Shown here: positions 56,778 to 64,000 of the stretch, in pieces | Position numbering within the stretch: position 1 is the stretch's first letter | How the letters are laid out: every line of letters starts with the position of its first letter | Assembly (NCBI RefSeq): GCF_036327475.1 | Contig: NZ_CP132913.1 | Coordinates: forward strand, 992,001-1,056,000 | Direction: 5' to 3' | Source: G036327475 sp036327475 | GTDB lineage: Bacteria; Pseudomonadota; Gammaproteobacteria; Enterobacterales; Enterobacteriaceae | Length of the DNA: 64,000 nucleotides | Translations under genes and position numbers: made by a program | The notes under the pieces: model-generated | Told to the model about the DNA's origin: nothing | Seen by the model: the letters and a program-made list of their open reading frames with translations, nothing else | Database searches by the model: none

Positions 56778-57323
56778 TCAGCTTTTCTCGACCTGGCCGA
56801 AGTCCAGCTCCACCGGCGTGGCACGACCAAAGATCGACACGGACACCTTCAGGCGACTTTTCTCATAGTCCACCTCTTCCACCACGCCGTTGAAGTCGGC
56901 GAAAGGACCATCGCTGACGCGAACCAGCTCGCCCGGCTCAAAAATGGTTTTCGGCCGCGGTTTGTCGCCGACCTGTTGCAGGCGGTTCATGATGTCATCG
57001 ACTTCTTTGTCACTGATGGGCGCAGGATGAGCCGAAGTGCCACCGATAAAGCCCATGACGCGCGGCACACTTCGCACTAGATGCCAGCTAGCATCGTTCA
57101 TCACCATCTGCACCAGAACGTAGCCCGGGAAGAATTTACGTTCGCTCTTGCGACGCTGACCGCCGCGAATTTCAACCACATCTTCCGTTGGCACCATCAC
57201 TTCGCCAAACAGCTCTTCTATACCATGAAGTTTGATATGTTCGCGGAGAGACTGCGCCACGCGTCCTTCAAAACCGGAAAACGCCTGAACGACGTACCAG
57301 CGTTTTTGGGGAGCTTCGTACAT
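56778..57323 (-). CDS. nusG: Transcription elongation factor NusG
   Basis: A 181-residue protein, same length as E. coli. NGN domain (RWYVVQAFSGFEGRVAQSLR; PGYVLVQMVMND) and C-terminal KOW domain (VRVSDGPFADFNGVVEEVDY). It couples RNA polymerase to ribosomes and Rho. Nine bases separate it from secE, so the two are co-transcribed. Confidence 0.97.
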   Translation of the reverse strand: MYEAPQKRWYVVQAFSGFEGRVAQSLREHIKLHGIEELFGEVMVPTEDVVEIRGGQRRKSERKFFPGYVLVQMVMNDASWHLVRSVPRVMGFIGGTSAHPAPISDKEVDDIMNRLQQVGDKPRPKTIFEPGELVRVSDGPFADFNGVVEEVDYEKSRLKVSVSIFGRATPVELDFGQVEKS

Positions 57324-57332
57324 CTTAGAACC

Positions 57333-57701
57333 TCAGGTAGTAATAAACGATACCACACGGACTAGAATGTTATCCAGTCCCCACAGAATCAGTGACATCA
57401 CGCCACTCACCGCGGCGACGATCAACGTGGTATGCAACGTTTCCTGGCGGGTCGGCCAAATCACTTTACGTACTTCAGTACGCGCTTCACGCGCAAACGC
57501 AGCTGTGGACTTGCCTTTGGCAGTCATCATTGCCACTCCGCCAGCAACGGCTATAATGAGCACGATAGCCAGCGTTCTCAGAGGTAAGTTGTAATCGCGA
57601 TAAAAACAGTTACCGACGATAGCTACAACCAACAAAATCGCGACGATTAACCACTTAACCGCTTCCAGGCCGCGCCCGCTCCCTTCGATATTCGCACCCA
57701 T
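57333..57701 (-). CDS. secE: Preprotein translocase subunit SecE
   Basis: A 122-residue protein (E. coli 127) with three membrane segments (KWLIVAILLVVAIVGNCF; TLAIVLIIAVAGGVAMM; TTLIVAAVSGVMSLILWGL) and the conserved amphipathic stretch REARTEVRKVIWPTRQETLH. It clamps SecY in the inner membrane. It ends a few residues short of the E. coli protein. It directly follows tuf, as secE follows tufB in E. coli. Confidence 0.97.
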   Translation of the reverse strand: MGANIEGSGRGLEAVKWLIVAILLVVAIVGNCFYRDYNLPLRTLAIVLIIAVAGGVAMMTAKGKSTAAFAREARTEVRKVIWPTRQETLHTTLIVAAVSGVMSLILWGLDNILVRVVSFITT

Positions 57702-57858
57702 AAAAACCTATCACATAGGATTCAGATATGAATTAACAACAAAATCTCCTGCAGAACAAGAGCCCATCTCACCAATGATTGAAAAAGGGCACCGAACGAT
57801 ACCCATTTAACCGCATGCCGCGTCAAATGGCTATTCAACAAACGTCGGCTTTGCCGAC
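57702..57858 (-). promoter_or_regulatory. tuf-secE intergenic region
   Basis: 157 bases. Just after the tuf stop, on the minus strand, AGTCGGCAAAGCCGACGTTT forms a 6-bp stem with a three-base loop and a weak T-rich tail. Further on, TTGACG followed after about 17 bases by GGTATCGTT could be a secE promoter. Such a layout would separate tuf and secE transcription, as in E. coli. Confidence 0.5.
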
Positions 57859-59043
57859 TCAAGCGATAATTTTAGCAACAACGCCGGCACCAACGGTACG
57901 GCCGCCTTCGCGAATAGCGAAACGCAGACCGTCGTCCATAGCGATCGGGGCAATCAGGTTAACAACCATCTTGATGTTATCACCAGGCATCACCATTTCA
58001 ACGCCTGCCGGAAGTTCAATAGTACCGGTCACGTCAGTGGTACGGAAATAGAACTGCGGACGGTAACCTTTGAAGAACGGCGTGTGGCGACCGCCTTCGT
58101 CTTTGCTCAGAATATACACTTCCGATTCAAACTGGGTGTGTGGCTTGATCGAGCCCGGCTTGGCCAGAACCTGACCACGCTCGACATCGTCACGCTTGGT
58201 GCCGCGCAGCAGTACGCCAACGTTCTCTCCAGCACGGCCTTCGTCCAGCAGTTTACGGAACATTTCAACGCCGGTGCAGGTGGTTTTGGTGGTGTCTTTG
58301 ATGCCGACGATTTCCACCTCATCACCCACTTTGATGGTGCCGCGCTCTACACGACCGGTTACCACAGTGCCGCGGCCGGAGATGGAGAATACATCTTCGA
58401 TCGGTAGCAGGAACGGCTTGTCGATGGCGCGTTCCGGTTCTGGGATGTAGCTATCCAGTGCTTCCGCCAGTTCAATGATTTTCTGCGTCCAGGCTTCGTC
58501 GCCTTCCAGCGCTTTTAGCGCGGAACCGCGGATAACCGGCGTGTCATCGCCTGGAAAATCGTATTGCGATAACAATTCGCGCACTTCCATTTCCACCAGT
58601 TCCAACAGCTCTTCGTCATCAACCATGTCGCATTTGCTCATGAACACGATGATGTAAGGTACGCCAACCTGGCGACCCAGCAGGATGTGTTCGCGAGTCT
58701 GCGGCATCGGACCGTCGGTGGCAGCAACAACCAGGATCGCACCGTCCATCTGGGCCGCGCCAGTGATCATATTTTTCACATAGTCAGCGTGCCCCGGGCA
58801 GTCTACGTGCGCGTAGTGGCGGGTCGGGGTATCGTATTCAACATGCGAAGTATTGATGGTGATACCACGGGCCTTTTCTTCCGGAGTGTTGTCGATCTGA
58901 TCGAACGCGCGCGCGCTACCGCCGTAGGCCTTGGCCAGAACGGTAGTGATGGCGGCAGTCAGGGTCGTTTTACCATGGTCAACGTGGCCGATAGTACCGA
59001 CGTTAACATGTGGTTTGGTGCGTTGAAACTTCTCTTTAGACAC
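57859..59043 (-). CDS. tuf: Elongation factor Tu
   Basis: A 394-residue protein, the normal enteric length. It delivers aminoacyl-tRNA to the ribosome. G1 GHVDHGKT, G3 DCPGHAD and the SALKAL (G5) motif are normal. The G4 guanine-specificity motif, normally NKCD, reads SKCD (about residue 136; codon AGC). The C terminus is VVAKIIA. It is preceded by fusA, as tufA is, and followed by secE, as tufB is, so it looks like a hybrid locus created by exchange between the two tuf genes. A second tuf copy is expected elsewhere but is not in the window. Confidence 0.97.
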   Translation of the reverse strand: MSKEKFQRTKPHVNVGTIGHVDHGKTTLTAAITTVLAKAYGGSARAFDQIDNTPEEKARGITINTSHVEYDTPTRHYAHVDCPGHADYVKNMITGAAQMDGAILVVAATDGPMPQTREHILLGRQVGVPYIIVFMSKCDMVDDEELLELVEMEVRELLSQYDFPGDDTPVIRGSALKALEGDEAWTQKIIELAEALDSYIPEPERAIDKPFLLPIEDVFSISGRGTVVTGRVERGTIKVGDEVEIVGIKDTTKTTCTGVEMFRKLLDEGRAGENVGVLLRGTKRDDVERGQVLAKPGSIKPHTQFESEVYILSKDEGGRHTPFFKGYRPQFYFRTTDVTGTIELPAGVEMVMPGDNIKMVVNLIAPIAMDDGLRFAIREGGRTVGAGVVAKIIA

Positions 59044-59100
59044 AGATACATTCCTTACTTTATGCCTTCACCAATGGGCGAGAACACGGGATATCAAAGC

Positions 59101-61206
59101 TTACTTGGCTCTACGAGTTTCAATAATGGTCTGAGCAACGTTGTTCGGCGCTTCATTGTACTTCAGAAACTCCATAGAATAAGAAGCGCGGCCCTGAGTC
59201 TGTGAACGCAGATCAGTAGCATAACCGAACATTTCAGACAAAGGGACCCACGCACGAACGGTTTTACCAGTCGTGGTATCTTCCATACCATCAATCATGC
59301 CACGACGACGGTTCAAGTCACCAATCACGTCACCCATGTAGTCTTCAGGTGTTTCAACTTCAACCTTCATGATGGGCTCTAGCAGCACCGGTTTCGCCTT
59401 CATGAAGCCTTCTTTGAACGCCATGGAACCAGCGATCTTGAACGCCATTTCCGAGGAGTCGACTTCGTGGTAAGAACCATCGAAGACGGCAACACGGACG
59501 TCTACGATCGGGTAGCCGGCCAGAACACCGCTCTTCAGCTGTTCCTGAACGCCTTTATCCACCGCCGGAACGTACTCTTTCGGCACCACACCACCGACGA
59601 TTTCGTTCAGGAACTCGTAGCCTTTGCCGCCCGGTTCCATCGGTTCAATACGCAGCCATACGTGGCCAAACTGACCGCGACCACCGGACTGTCGAACGAA
59701 TTTACCTTCCTGTTCGACGGTAGAACGGATCGTTTCACGGTAGGCCACCTGTGGCTTACCGACGTTAGCTTCCACGCTGAATTCACGACGCATACGGTCG
59801 ACGAGAATTTCAAGGTGCAGCTCACCCATACCGGCGATGATAGTCTGGTCGGACTCTTCATCGGTCCAGACGCGGAAAGACGGGTCTTCCTGCGCCAGAC
59901 GCCCCAGAGCCAGACCCATTTTTTCCCGGTCTGCTTTGGTTTTCGGCTCCACGGCAACCGAGATAACCGGCTCCGGGAATTCCATACGCTCAAGAATGAT
60001 GGGTGAGGACGGATCGCACAGGGTATCCCCGGTGGTTACGTCTTTCAGGCCGATGGCCGCGGCGATATCACCGGCGCGGACTTCCTTAATTTCTTCACGT
60101 TTGTTAGCGTGCATCTGTACAATACGGCCGAAACGTTCGCGCTTGTCCTTCACCGAGTTTAGCACTGTATCGCCGGAGTTGACGACGCCGGAGTAGACGC
60201 GGAAGAAGGTCAGGTTGCCAACGAACGGGTCGGTAGCGATTTTGAACGCCAGCGCCGAGAACGGCTGATCATCGCTGGAATGACGCTCAGTATGGGTTTC
60301 GCCATTGTTGAGCACGCCATTGATGGCGGCAACGTCGGTCGGTGCCGGCAGGTATTCGATAACCGCATCCAGCATCGCCTGCACGCCCTTGTTCTTGAAC
60401 GCGGAACCACATGTGACTAGAACGATTTCGTTGTTCAGAACACGCTGGCGCAGACCGGTTTTGATCTCTTCTTCGCTCAGATCTTCTCCACTCAGGTATT
60501 TGTCCATCAGCTCTTCAGAGGCCTCAACTGCGGATTCCACCAGGTGCTGATGCCATTTGTCAGCCAGATCGGTCAAATCAGCTGGGATGTTTTTATAAGT
60601 AAAGGTCACACCTTGGTCCGCTTCGCTCCAGTTGATAGCTTTCATTTTCACCAGATCGACAACGCCAGTGAATTTTTCTTCCGCGCCGATAGCCAGCTGA
60701 ATCGGAACTGGGTTAGCGGCCAGACGGGTTTTCAGTTGCTCAACTACGCGCAGGTAGTTTGCGCCTATACGGTCCATTTTGTTTACGAACGCGATACGCG
60801 GCACTTTGTACTTGTTTGCTTGGCGCCACACAGTTTCAGACTGCGGCTGCACACCGCCGACCGCACAGTAGACCATGACGGCGCCATCGAGCACGCGCAT
60901 AGAACGTTCGACTTCGATGGTGAAGTCAACGTGTCCCGGGGTGTCGATGATGTTGATACGGTGCGAATCAAACTGTTTGGCCATGCCGGCCCAGAAACAG
61001 GTGGTCGCGGCGGACGTAATGGTGATACCACGCTCCTGCTCCTGCGCCATCCAGTCCATGGTGGCGGCGCCATTGTGAACTTCACCGATCTTGTGGTTTA
61101 CACCCGTGTAGAACAGAATACGTTCAGTCGTAGTGGTTTTACCTGCGTCGATGTGTGCACTGATACCTATGTTACGATAGTGTGCGATGGGTATTACACG
61201 AGCCAT
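59101..61206 (-). CDS. fusA: Elongation factor G
   Basis: A 701-residue protein (E. coli 704). G domain with AHIDAGKTTTTERILFYTG, DTPGHVDFTIEVERSMRVLD and NKMDR, then domains II-V ending KYNEAPNNVAQTIIETR. It drives ribosomal translocation and recycling. It lies between rpsG and tuf in str-operon order. Confidence 0.98.
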   Translation of the reverse strand: MARVIPIAHYRNIGISAHIDAGKTTTTERILFYTGVNHKIGEVHNGAATMDWMAQEQERGITITSAATTCFWAGMAKQFDSHRINIIDTPGHVDFTIEVERSMRVLDGAVMVYCAVGGVQPQSETVWRQANKYKVPRIAFVNKMDRIGANYLRVVEQLKTRLAANPVPIQLAIGAEEKFTGVVDLVKMKAINWSEADQGVTFTYKNIPADLTDLADKWHQHLVESAVEASEELMDKYLSGEDLSEEEIKTGLRQRVLNNEIVLVTCGSAFKNKGVQAMLDAVIEYLPAPTDVAAINGVLNNGETHTERHSSDDQPFSALAFKIATDPFVGNLTFFRVYSGVVNSGDTVLNSVKDKRERFGRIVQMHANKREEIKEVRAGDIAAAIGLKDVTTGDTLCDPSSPIILERMEFPEPVISVAVEPKTKADREKMGLALGRLAQEDPSFRVWTDEESDQTIIAGMGELHLEILVDRMRREFSVEANVGKPQVAYRETIRSTVEQEGKFVRQSGGRGQFGHVWLRIEPMEPGGKGYEFLNEIVGGVVPKEYVPAVDKGVQEQLKSGVLAGYPIVDVRVAVFDGSYHEVDSSEMAFKIAGSMAFKEGFMKAKPVLLEPIMKVEVETPEDYMGDVIGDLNRRRGMIDGMEDTTTGKTVRAWVPLSEMFGYATDLRSQTQGRASYSMEFLKYNEAPNNVAQTIIETRRAK

Positions 61207-61300
61207 TTGAATCCTCGATTAGTGGGGCATTCATTCTGAACTAACCCGGCATGGACAATTCATGAGCGTCCGCTAGATCAGCGTGACTACGGCGGTGCGA

Positions 61301-61771
61301 TTACCAGCGGTAGTGGGCGAACGCCTTGTTGGCATCTGCTATACGGTGAACGTCTTCACGTTTCTTCACAGCAGCACCTTTGTTTTCTGTTGCATCGGAA
61401 AGTTCGTTCGCCAAGCGCAGAACCATAGATTTATCACCGCGTTTACGAGCTGCTTCAACGATCCAACGCATTGCTAGGGCGTTGCGGCGAACCGGACGAA
61501 CTTCTACTGGTACCTGATAAGTCGAACCACCGACGCGGCGCGATTTGACTTCGACAGTCGGACGCACGTTGTCCAGGGCAACTTCAAAAGCTTCCAGATG
61601 GCCTTTACCAGAACGCTGAGCCAGGGTCTCCAGTGCGGTATAGACGATTGCTTCCGCGATAGATTTTTTGCCATCTACCATCAGTATGTTAACAAATTTG
61701 GCCAGAAGCTCAGATCCGAACTTCGGATCCGGCAGGATTTTACGTTGACCAATGACGTGACGACGTGGCAT
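61301..61771 (-). CDS. rpsG: Ribosomal protein S7
   Basis: A 156-residue protein. The start MPRRHVIGQRKILPDPKFGS is set by homology, 12 codons inside the open frame, and it ends KAFAHYRW, the short form (E. coli K-12 has a longer C terminus, E. coli B the same short one). S7 organises the 30S head and represses the str operon by binding between rpsL and rpsG. Confidence 0.97.
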   Translation of the reverse strand: MPRRHVIGQRKILPDPKFGSELLAKFVNILMVDGKKSIAEAIVYTALETLAQRSGKGHLEAFEVALDNVRPTVEVKSRRVGGSTYQVPVEVRPVRRNALAMRWIVEAARKRGDKSMVLRLANELSDATENKGAAVKKREDVHRIADANKAFAHYRW

Positions 61772-61866
61772 GTGGAAATACTCCGTTGTTAATTCAGGGT
61801 TGTCCAAAACTCGATGGGTTCTTTAATAGAGTTATAAAACGTTTGGCCTTACTTAGCGGAGAACCA

Positions 61867-62241
61867 TTAAGCCTTTGGCTTCTTTACGCCGTACTTGGAG
61901 CGACCCTGCTTACGGTCTTTTACACCGGAGCAGTCAAGGGCGCCACGAACGGTATGGTACCGCACACCAGGCAGGTCTTTTACACGACCGCCGCGGATCA
62001 GGATCACGGAGTGCTCCTGCAGGTTATGGCCTTCACCGCCAATGTAGGAGGTGACCTCAAACCCATTGGTTAAACGGACGCGGCATACTTTGCGCAGTGC
62101 GGAGTTCGGTTTTTTTGGGGTGGTGGTATATACGCGAGTACATACGCCACGTTTCTGCGGGCAGGAGTCAAGCGCCGGAACGTTGCTCTTCGCGACCTTC
62201 ATGGAGCGCGGTTTGCGTACCAGTTGGTTAATCGTTGCCAT
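61867..62241 (-). CDS. rpsL: Ribosomal protein S12
   Basis: A 124-residue protein nearly identical to E. coli. The streptomycin-related lysines in TTPKKPNSAL and GRVKDLPGVRYH are wild-type. It is the first str-operon gene, 95 bases before the S7 start; this gap would contain the S7 autoregulatory site. Confidence 0.98.
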   Translation of the reverse strand: MATINQLVRKPRSMKVAKSNVPALDSCPQKRGVCTRVYTTTPKKPNSALRKVCRVRLTNGFEVTSYIGGEGHNLQEHSVILIRGGRVKDLPGVRYHTVRGALDCSGVKDRKQGRSKYGVKKPKA

Positions 62242-62368
62242 TCAATAAAGCTCCTGGTTTTCGTAAATACGTAATAAACCGCCTCGTGATGCCACGAGGC
62301 AAAGTACGAAGACGCAGGATTTTATGGCTGACGGATAAAGGTGTCAAGAAATATACAACCCACTTGGC

Positions 62369-62656
62369 CTACCACGCTATCTGCTGCGGCTGTTTTTCGG
62401 TCAGCCTGACGAAATCATTATAACTGATTATCGCGATATTGGGCGAAAAATAAACAAATAATCCACGGGCGGCGATGTCGTTTTCCAGCGCGTACAACTC
62501 CAGAGGTGAGGCGATCAGCGCGCGGGCGGCCGGCGTACCGCGCAGACCGGCAATAACGCCATCGGACAGCAGCAGCAGATCGTCACCGGTCTGCGCGGTA
62601 CGCAGCAGCGCCGATAGATCGCAGGCATAGGGAGAGCGACTCAAGGTATACAACAT
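62369..62656 (-). CDS. tusB: Sulfurtransferase complex subunit TusB
   Basis: A 95-residue protein, the E. coli length. Starts MLYTLSRSPYACDLSALLR and ends RLTEKQPQQIAW. With TusC and TusD it relays sulfur from TusA to TusE for 2-thiolation of mnm5s2U34 in tRNA. It sits upstream of rpsL, as in E. coli. Confidence 0.95.
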   Translation of the reverse strand: MLYTLSRSPYACDLSALLRTAQTGDDLLLLSDGVIAGLRGTPAARALIASPLELYALENDIAARGLFVYFSPNIAIISYNDFVRLTEKQPQQIAW

Positions 62657-62671
62657 GGGCGCCTTCCGGCG

Positions 62672-63031
62672 TTAAAACGTCAAAACGGTATCGTAGGCGG
62701 CCAGACGCTGGCGTAAATCCGTCGCCGGCAGCCACTCGGCGTCCAGCACCCAGCCAGCGCCGGCACTCAGTCCGCGCTCCGTGGCCGAGTCAGCGCAGAG
62801 ATAGAGCCTATTAACATCATACAGCGAGAGCACGCCGAAGGTGGCGACGAAGTCCCGCGCCAGAATTTGTGCCGGCTGCTGCTGAGGCAATAGTAGCAAT
62901 ACGCCGTCGGCGATGAAAAAGACCCCGATATCTTCGGCCAGCGCTGAGGTGGCCAAGAGTGCGTCGAGCCCCTCCCGTCCGGCGGCGTCGCCGTGTGGCC
63001 CGTGGGTAAAAACAAAAGCGATGCGGTTCAT
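62672..63031 (-). CDS. tusC: Sulfurtransferase complex subunit TusC
   Basis: A 119-residue protein, the E. coli length. The open frame is longer, but homology begins MNRIAFVFTHGPHGDAAGRE; conserved ALLATSALAEDIGVFFIADG follows. It pairs with TusD in the (TusBCD)2 hexamer. It starts seven bases after the tusD stop. Confidence 0.95.
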   Translation of the reverse strand: MNRIAFVFTHGPHGDAAGREGLDALLATSALAEDIGVFFIADGVLLLLPQQQPAQILARDFVATFGVLSLYDVNRLYLCADSATERGLSAGAGWVLDAEWLPATDLRQRLAAYDTVLTF

Positions 63032-63038
63032 GGCGGCC

Positions 63039-63431
63039 TTAAAACTGAATAAAGCGATCGCAGTCGAGCACCGCCTGTGCCAGTGTGCCCAGGCCGCTGA
63101 GCTCGAAGCCAGGTTGAAGGTTATCACCGGCACGGTTTTGCAATGACGCCTGTATGACATCGGTCACGCCGCGGCGCAGGGCGGCGGCAACGCAGACATG
63201 CAGCATCACCCGATACCGCTGCGCCAGATCGTGCCAGGCGCGCACCAGATCCACCTCATCGCCGGCGGGCACACTCAGACGATTGGCGTTAGCAACGCCC
63301 TCTTGGTAAAAGAACACGGTGCCGAGACGGTGGCTGCATGCTAGCAGCGCCTGGGCGAACTGTAACGCACTGCTGGCGCGCTGGTTGCCATAAGCCGGTC
63401 CGGTTACCATCAGGCAGTAGTTCAGATTCAC
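63039..63431 (-). CDS. tusD: Sulfurtransferase complex subunit TusD
   Basis: A 130-residue protein (E. coli 128). The GTG start at 63431 shares its first base with the ancestral yheO stop (TAGTG), suggesting translational coupling in the ancestor. Conserved VTGPAYGNQRASSALQFAQA and the persulfide-carrying cysteine in VCVAAALRRGV are present, as is the C-terminal LDCDRFIQF. Confidence 0.95.
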   Translation of the reverse strand: MNLNYCLMVTGPAYGNQRASSALQFAQALLACSHRLGTVFFYQEGVANANRLSVPAGDEVDLVRAWHDLAQRYRVMLHVCVAAALRRGVTDVIQASLQNRAGDNLQPGFELSGLGTLAQAVLDCDRFIQF

Positions 63432-64000
63432 TACTCCTGCCCTACAAAATCGCCACTTTTAAACTGACGGATATGCAGATACACCGTGTCCTTGGAGATA
63501 TTGGGCCTATCGAAGACCTAATTGATGGTATTCTTGATGTCAAAGATGCCTTTTTGTGCAAATTAAGCGCGATCTGTCGATTTTTGGCGTTGTTGTATAC
63601 GTTGTGATCAGCGCTGACTTCCTCGATAGTGAACTCCAGCGCTTGCGCCACCAGATCGTCCAGCGAGGAGACAACATTCACTGAGATCGCGATGTCCTGC
63701 ATTTTCGGAGAAATAAGCGTTTGCATAATCTGCGAGAACAACGCGTCCAAATTCATATTGATGCACAAAAGCCCTATCATACATTGCTCGCGGTTGCGGA
63801 TAGCAATGGTGACGGATTTCATCAGGACGTCGTTTTTCGCCAGGGTGAAGTAGGTGCGGGAAACACTGCTGTCCTCACCGGCCATGTCATGCAGCATGCG
63901 CAGTGCCAGAGCCGAGATCGGTGACCCCACTTTACGTCCGGTATGTTCGCCATTAGCGATACGCACAGCCGAACATTTCAGGTCCTCCAGGGAGTGCAAT
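63432..64000 (-). pseudogene. yheO: YheO transcriptional regulator, frameshifted, partial
   Basis: Runs off the right edge, so the N terminus is not seen. From LHSLEDLKCSAVRIANGEHT the frame matches the E. coli YheO PAS-like domain up to NAKNRQIALNLHKK. There one G is missing from the codons for KKGIFDI, shifting the frame into 34 codons of nonsense. In the original frame the sequence goes on (FDIKNTIN, then TAG replacing the Gln codon of INQV, then ISKDTVYLHIRQFKSGDF), so the C-terminal helix-turn-helix is lost through two lesions. A truncated PAS protein could still be made. Confidence 0.93.

Noticed and set aside
60544..61239. 231-codon plus-strand frame opposite fusA
   Set aside because: Shadow of fusA codon bias; no recognisable domain and no independent ribosome-binding site.

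Overview
This window comes from an enterobacterial genome in an early stage of reduction. Gene content, gene order and protein sequences are those of the Enterobacterales. About half of the recognisable loci are pseudogenes, broken by stops, frameshifts and deletions but still readable by homology. There are no insertion sequences, prophages or CRISPR arrays. The pattern fits a recently host-restricted insect symbiont such as Sodalis glossinidius or a close relative. That identification is an inference; supporting signs are the missing thiamine (thi) operon and the large amount of readable pseudogene sequence.

Layout. 1-2521: unidentified sequence, then the divergent pair rph / yicC. 2522-13384: a decayed accessory segment between yicC and gmk, holding a ydeP-like molybdopterin oxidoreductase, an MFS_3 exporter, a peptide-type ABC transporter (substrate-binding protein, two ATPases, two permeases), a glyoxalase-like gene and an AT-rich tract. 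13385-19600: an intact MarR-family gene and gmk-rpoZ-spoT-(trmH remnant)-recG. 19601-25200: graveyard of xanP, yihX, a sugar permease, a displaced glnG, deoR and typA. 25300-32800: glnA with its nitrogen-regulated promoter, remains of glnL and yihI, then intact engB, polA and dsbA. 32850-34490: remains of srkA, yihD, mobA and mobB. 34621-40516: a complete rRNA operon on the minus strand (16S, tRNA-Ile, tRNA-Ala, 23S, 5S) with P1 and P2 promoters. 40580-45560: purD, yjaH, yjaG, nfi, hemE, nudC and rsd, all broken, around an intact hupA. 45636-63431: a dense minus-strand information-processing block reading tusDCB-rpsL-rpsG-fusA-tuf-secE-nusG-rplK-rplA-rplJ-rplL-rpoB-rpoC. 63432-64000: a frameshifted yheO running off the window.

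How the genes work together. Nearly everything intact serves core information processing: transcription (rpoB, rpoC, rpoZ, nusG), translation (rRNA operon, r-proteins, fusA, tuf), ribosome assembly (engB), tRNA thiolation (tusBCD), replication and repair (polA, recG), nucleoid structure (hupA), stringent response (spoT), GMP kinase (gmk), RNA processing (rph, yicC), secretion and folding (secE, dsbA) and glutamine synthesis (glnA). Regulators, transporters and biosynthetic genes are lost: ntrBC, deoR, yheO, peptide uptake, xanthine uptake, purD and hemE.

The most notable points are four. The str operon is joined to the secE-rpoBC cluster through one tuf gene, as an exchange between two tuf copies would produce. 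That tuf reads SKCD instead of NKCD in its guanine-specificity motif. The glnA promoter keeps canonically placed NtrC and sigma-54 sites although both local ntrB and ntrC are pseudogenes, and ntrC lies on the wrong side of glnA. The rRNA operon has purD upstream and mobBA downstream, neighbours that belong to two different rRNA operons in E. coli. I found no convincing undescribed multi-gene system. The least explained live candidates are the MarR gene with its AT-rich upstream tract and a few short unassigned ORFs.
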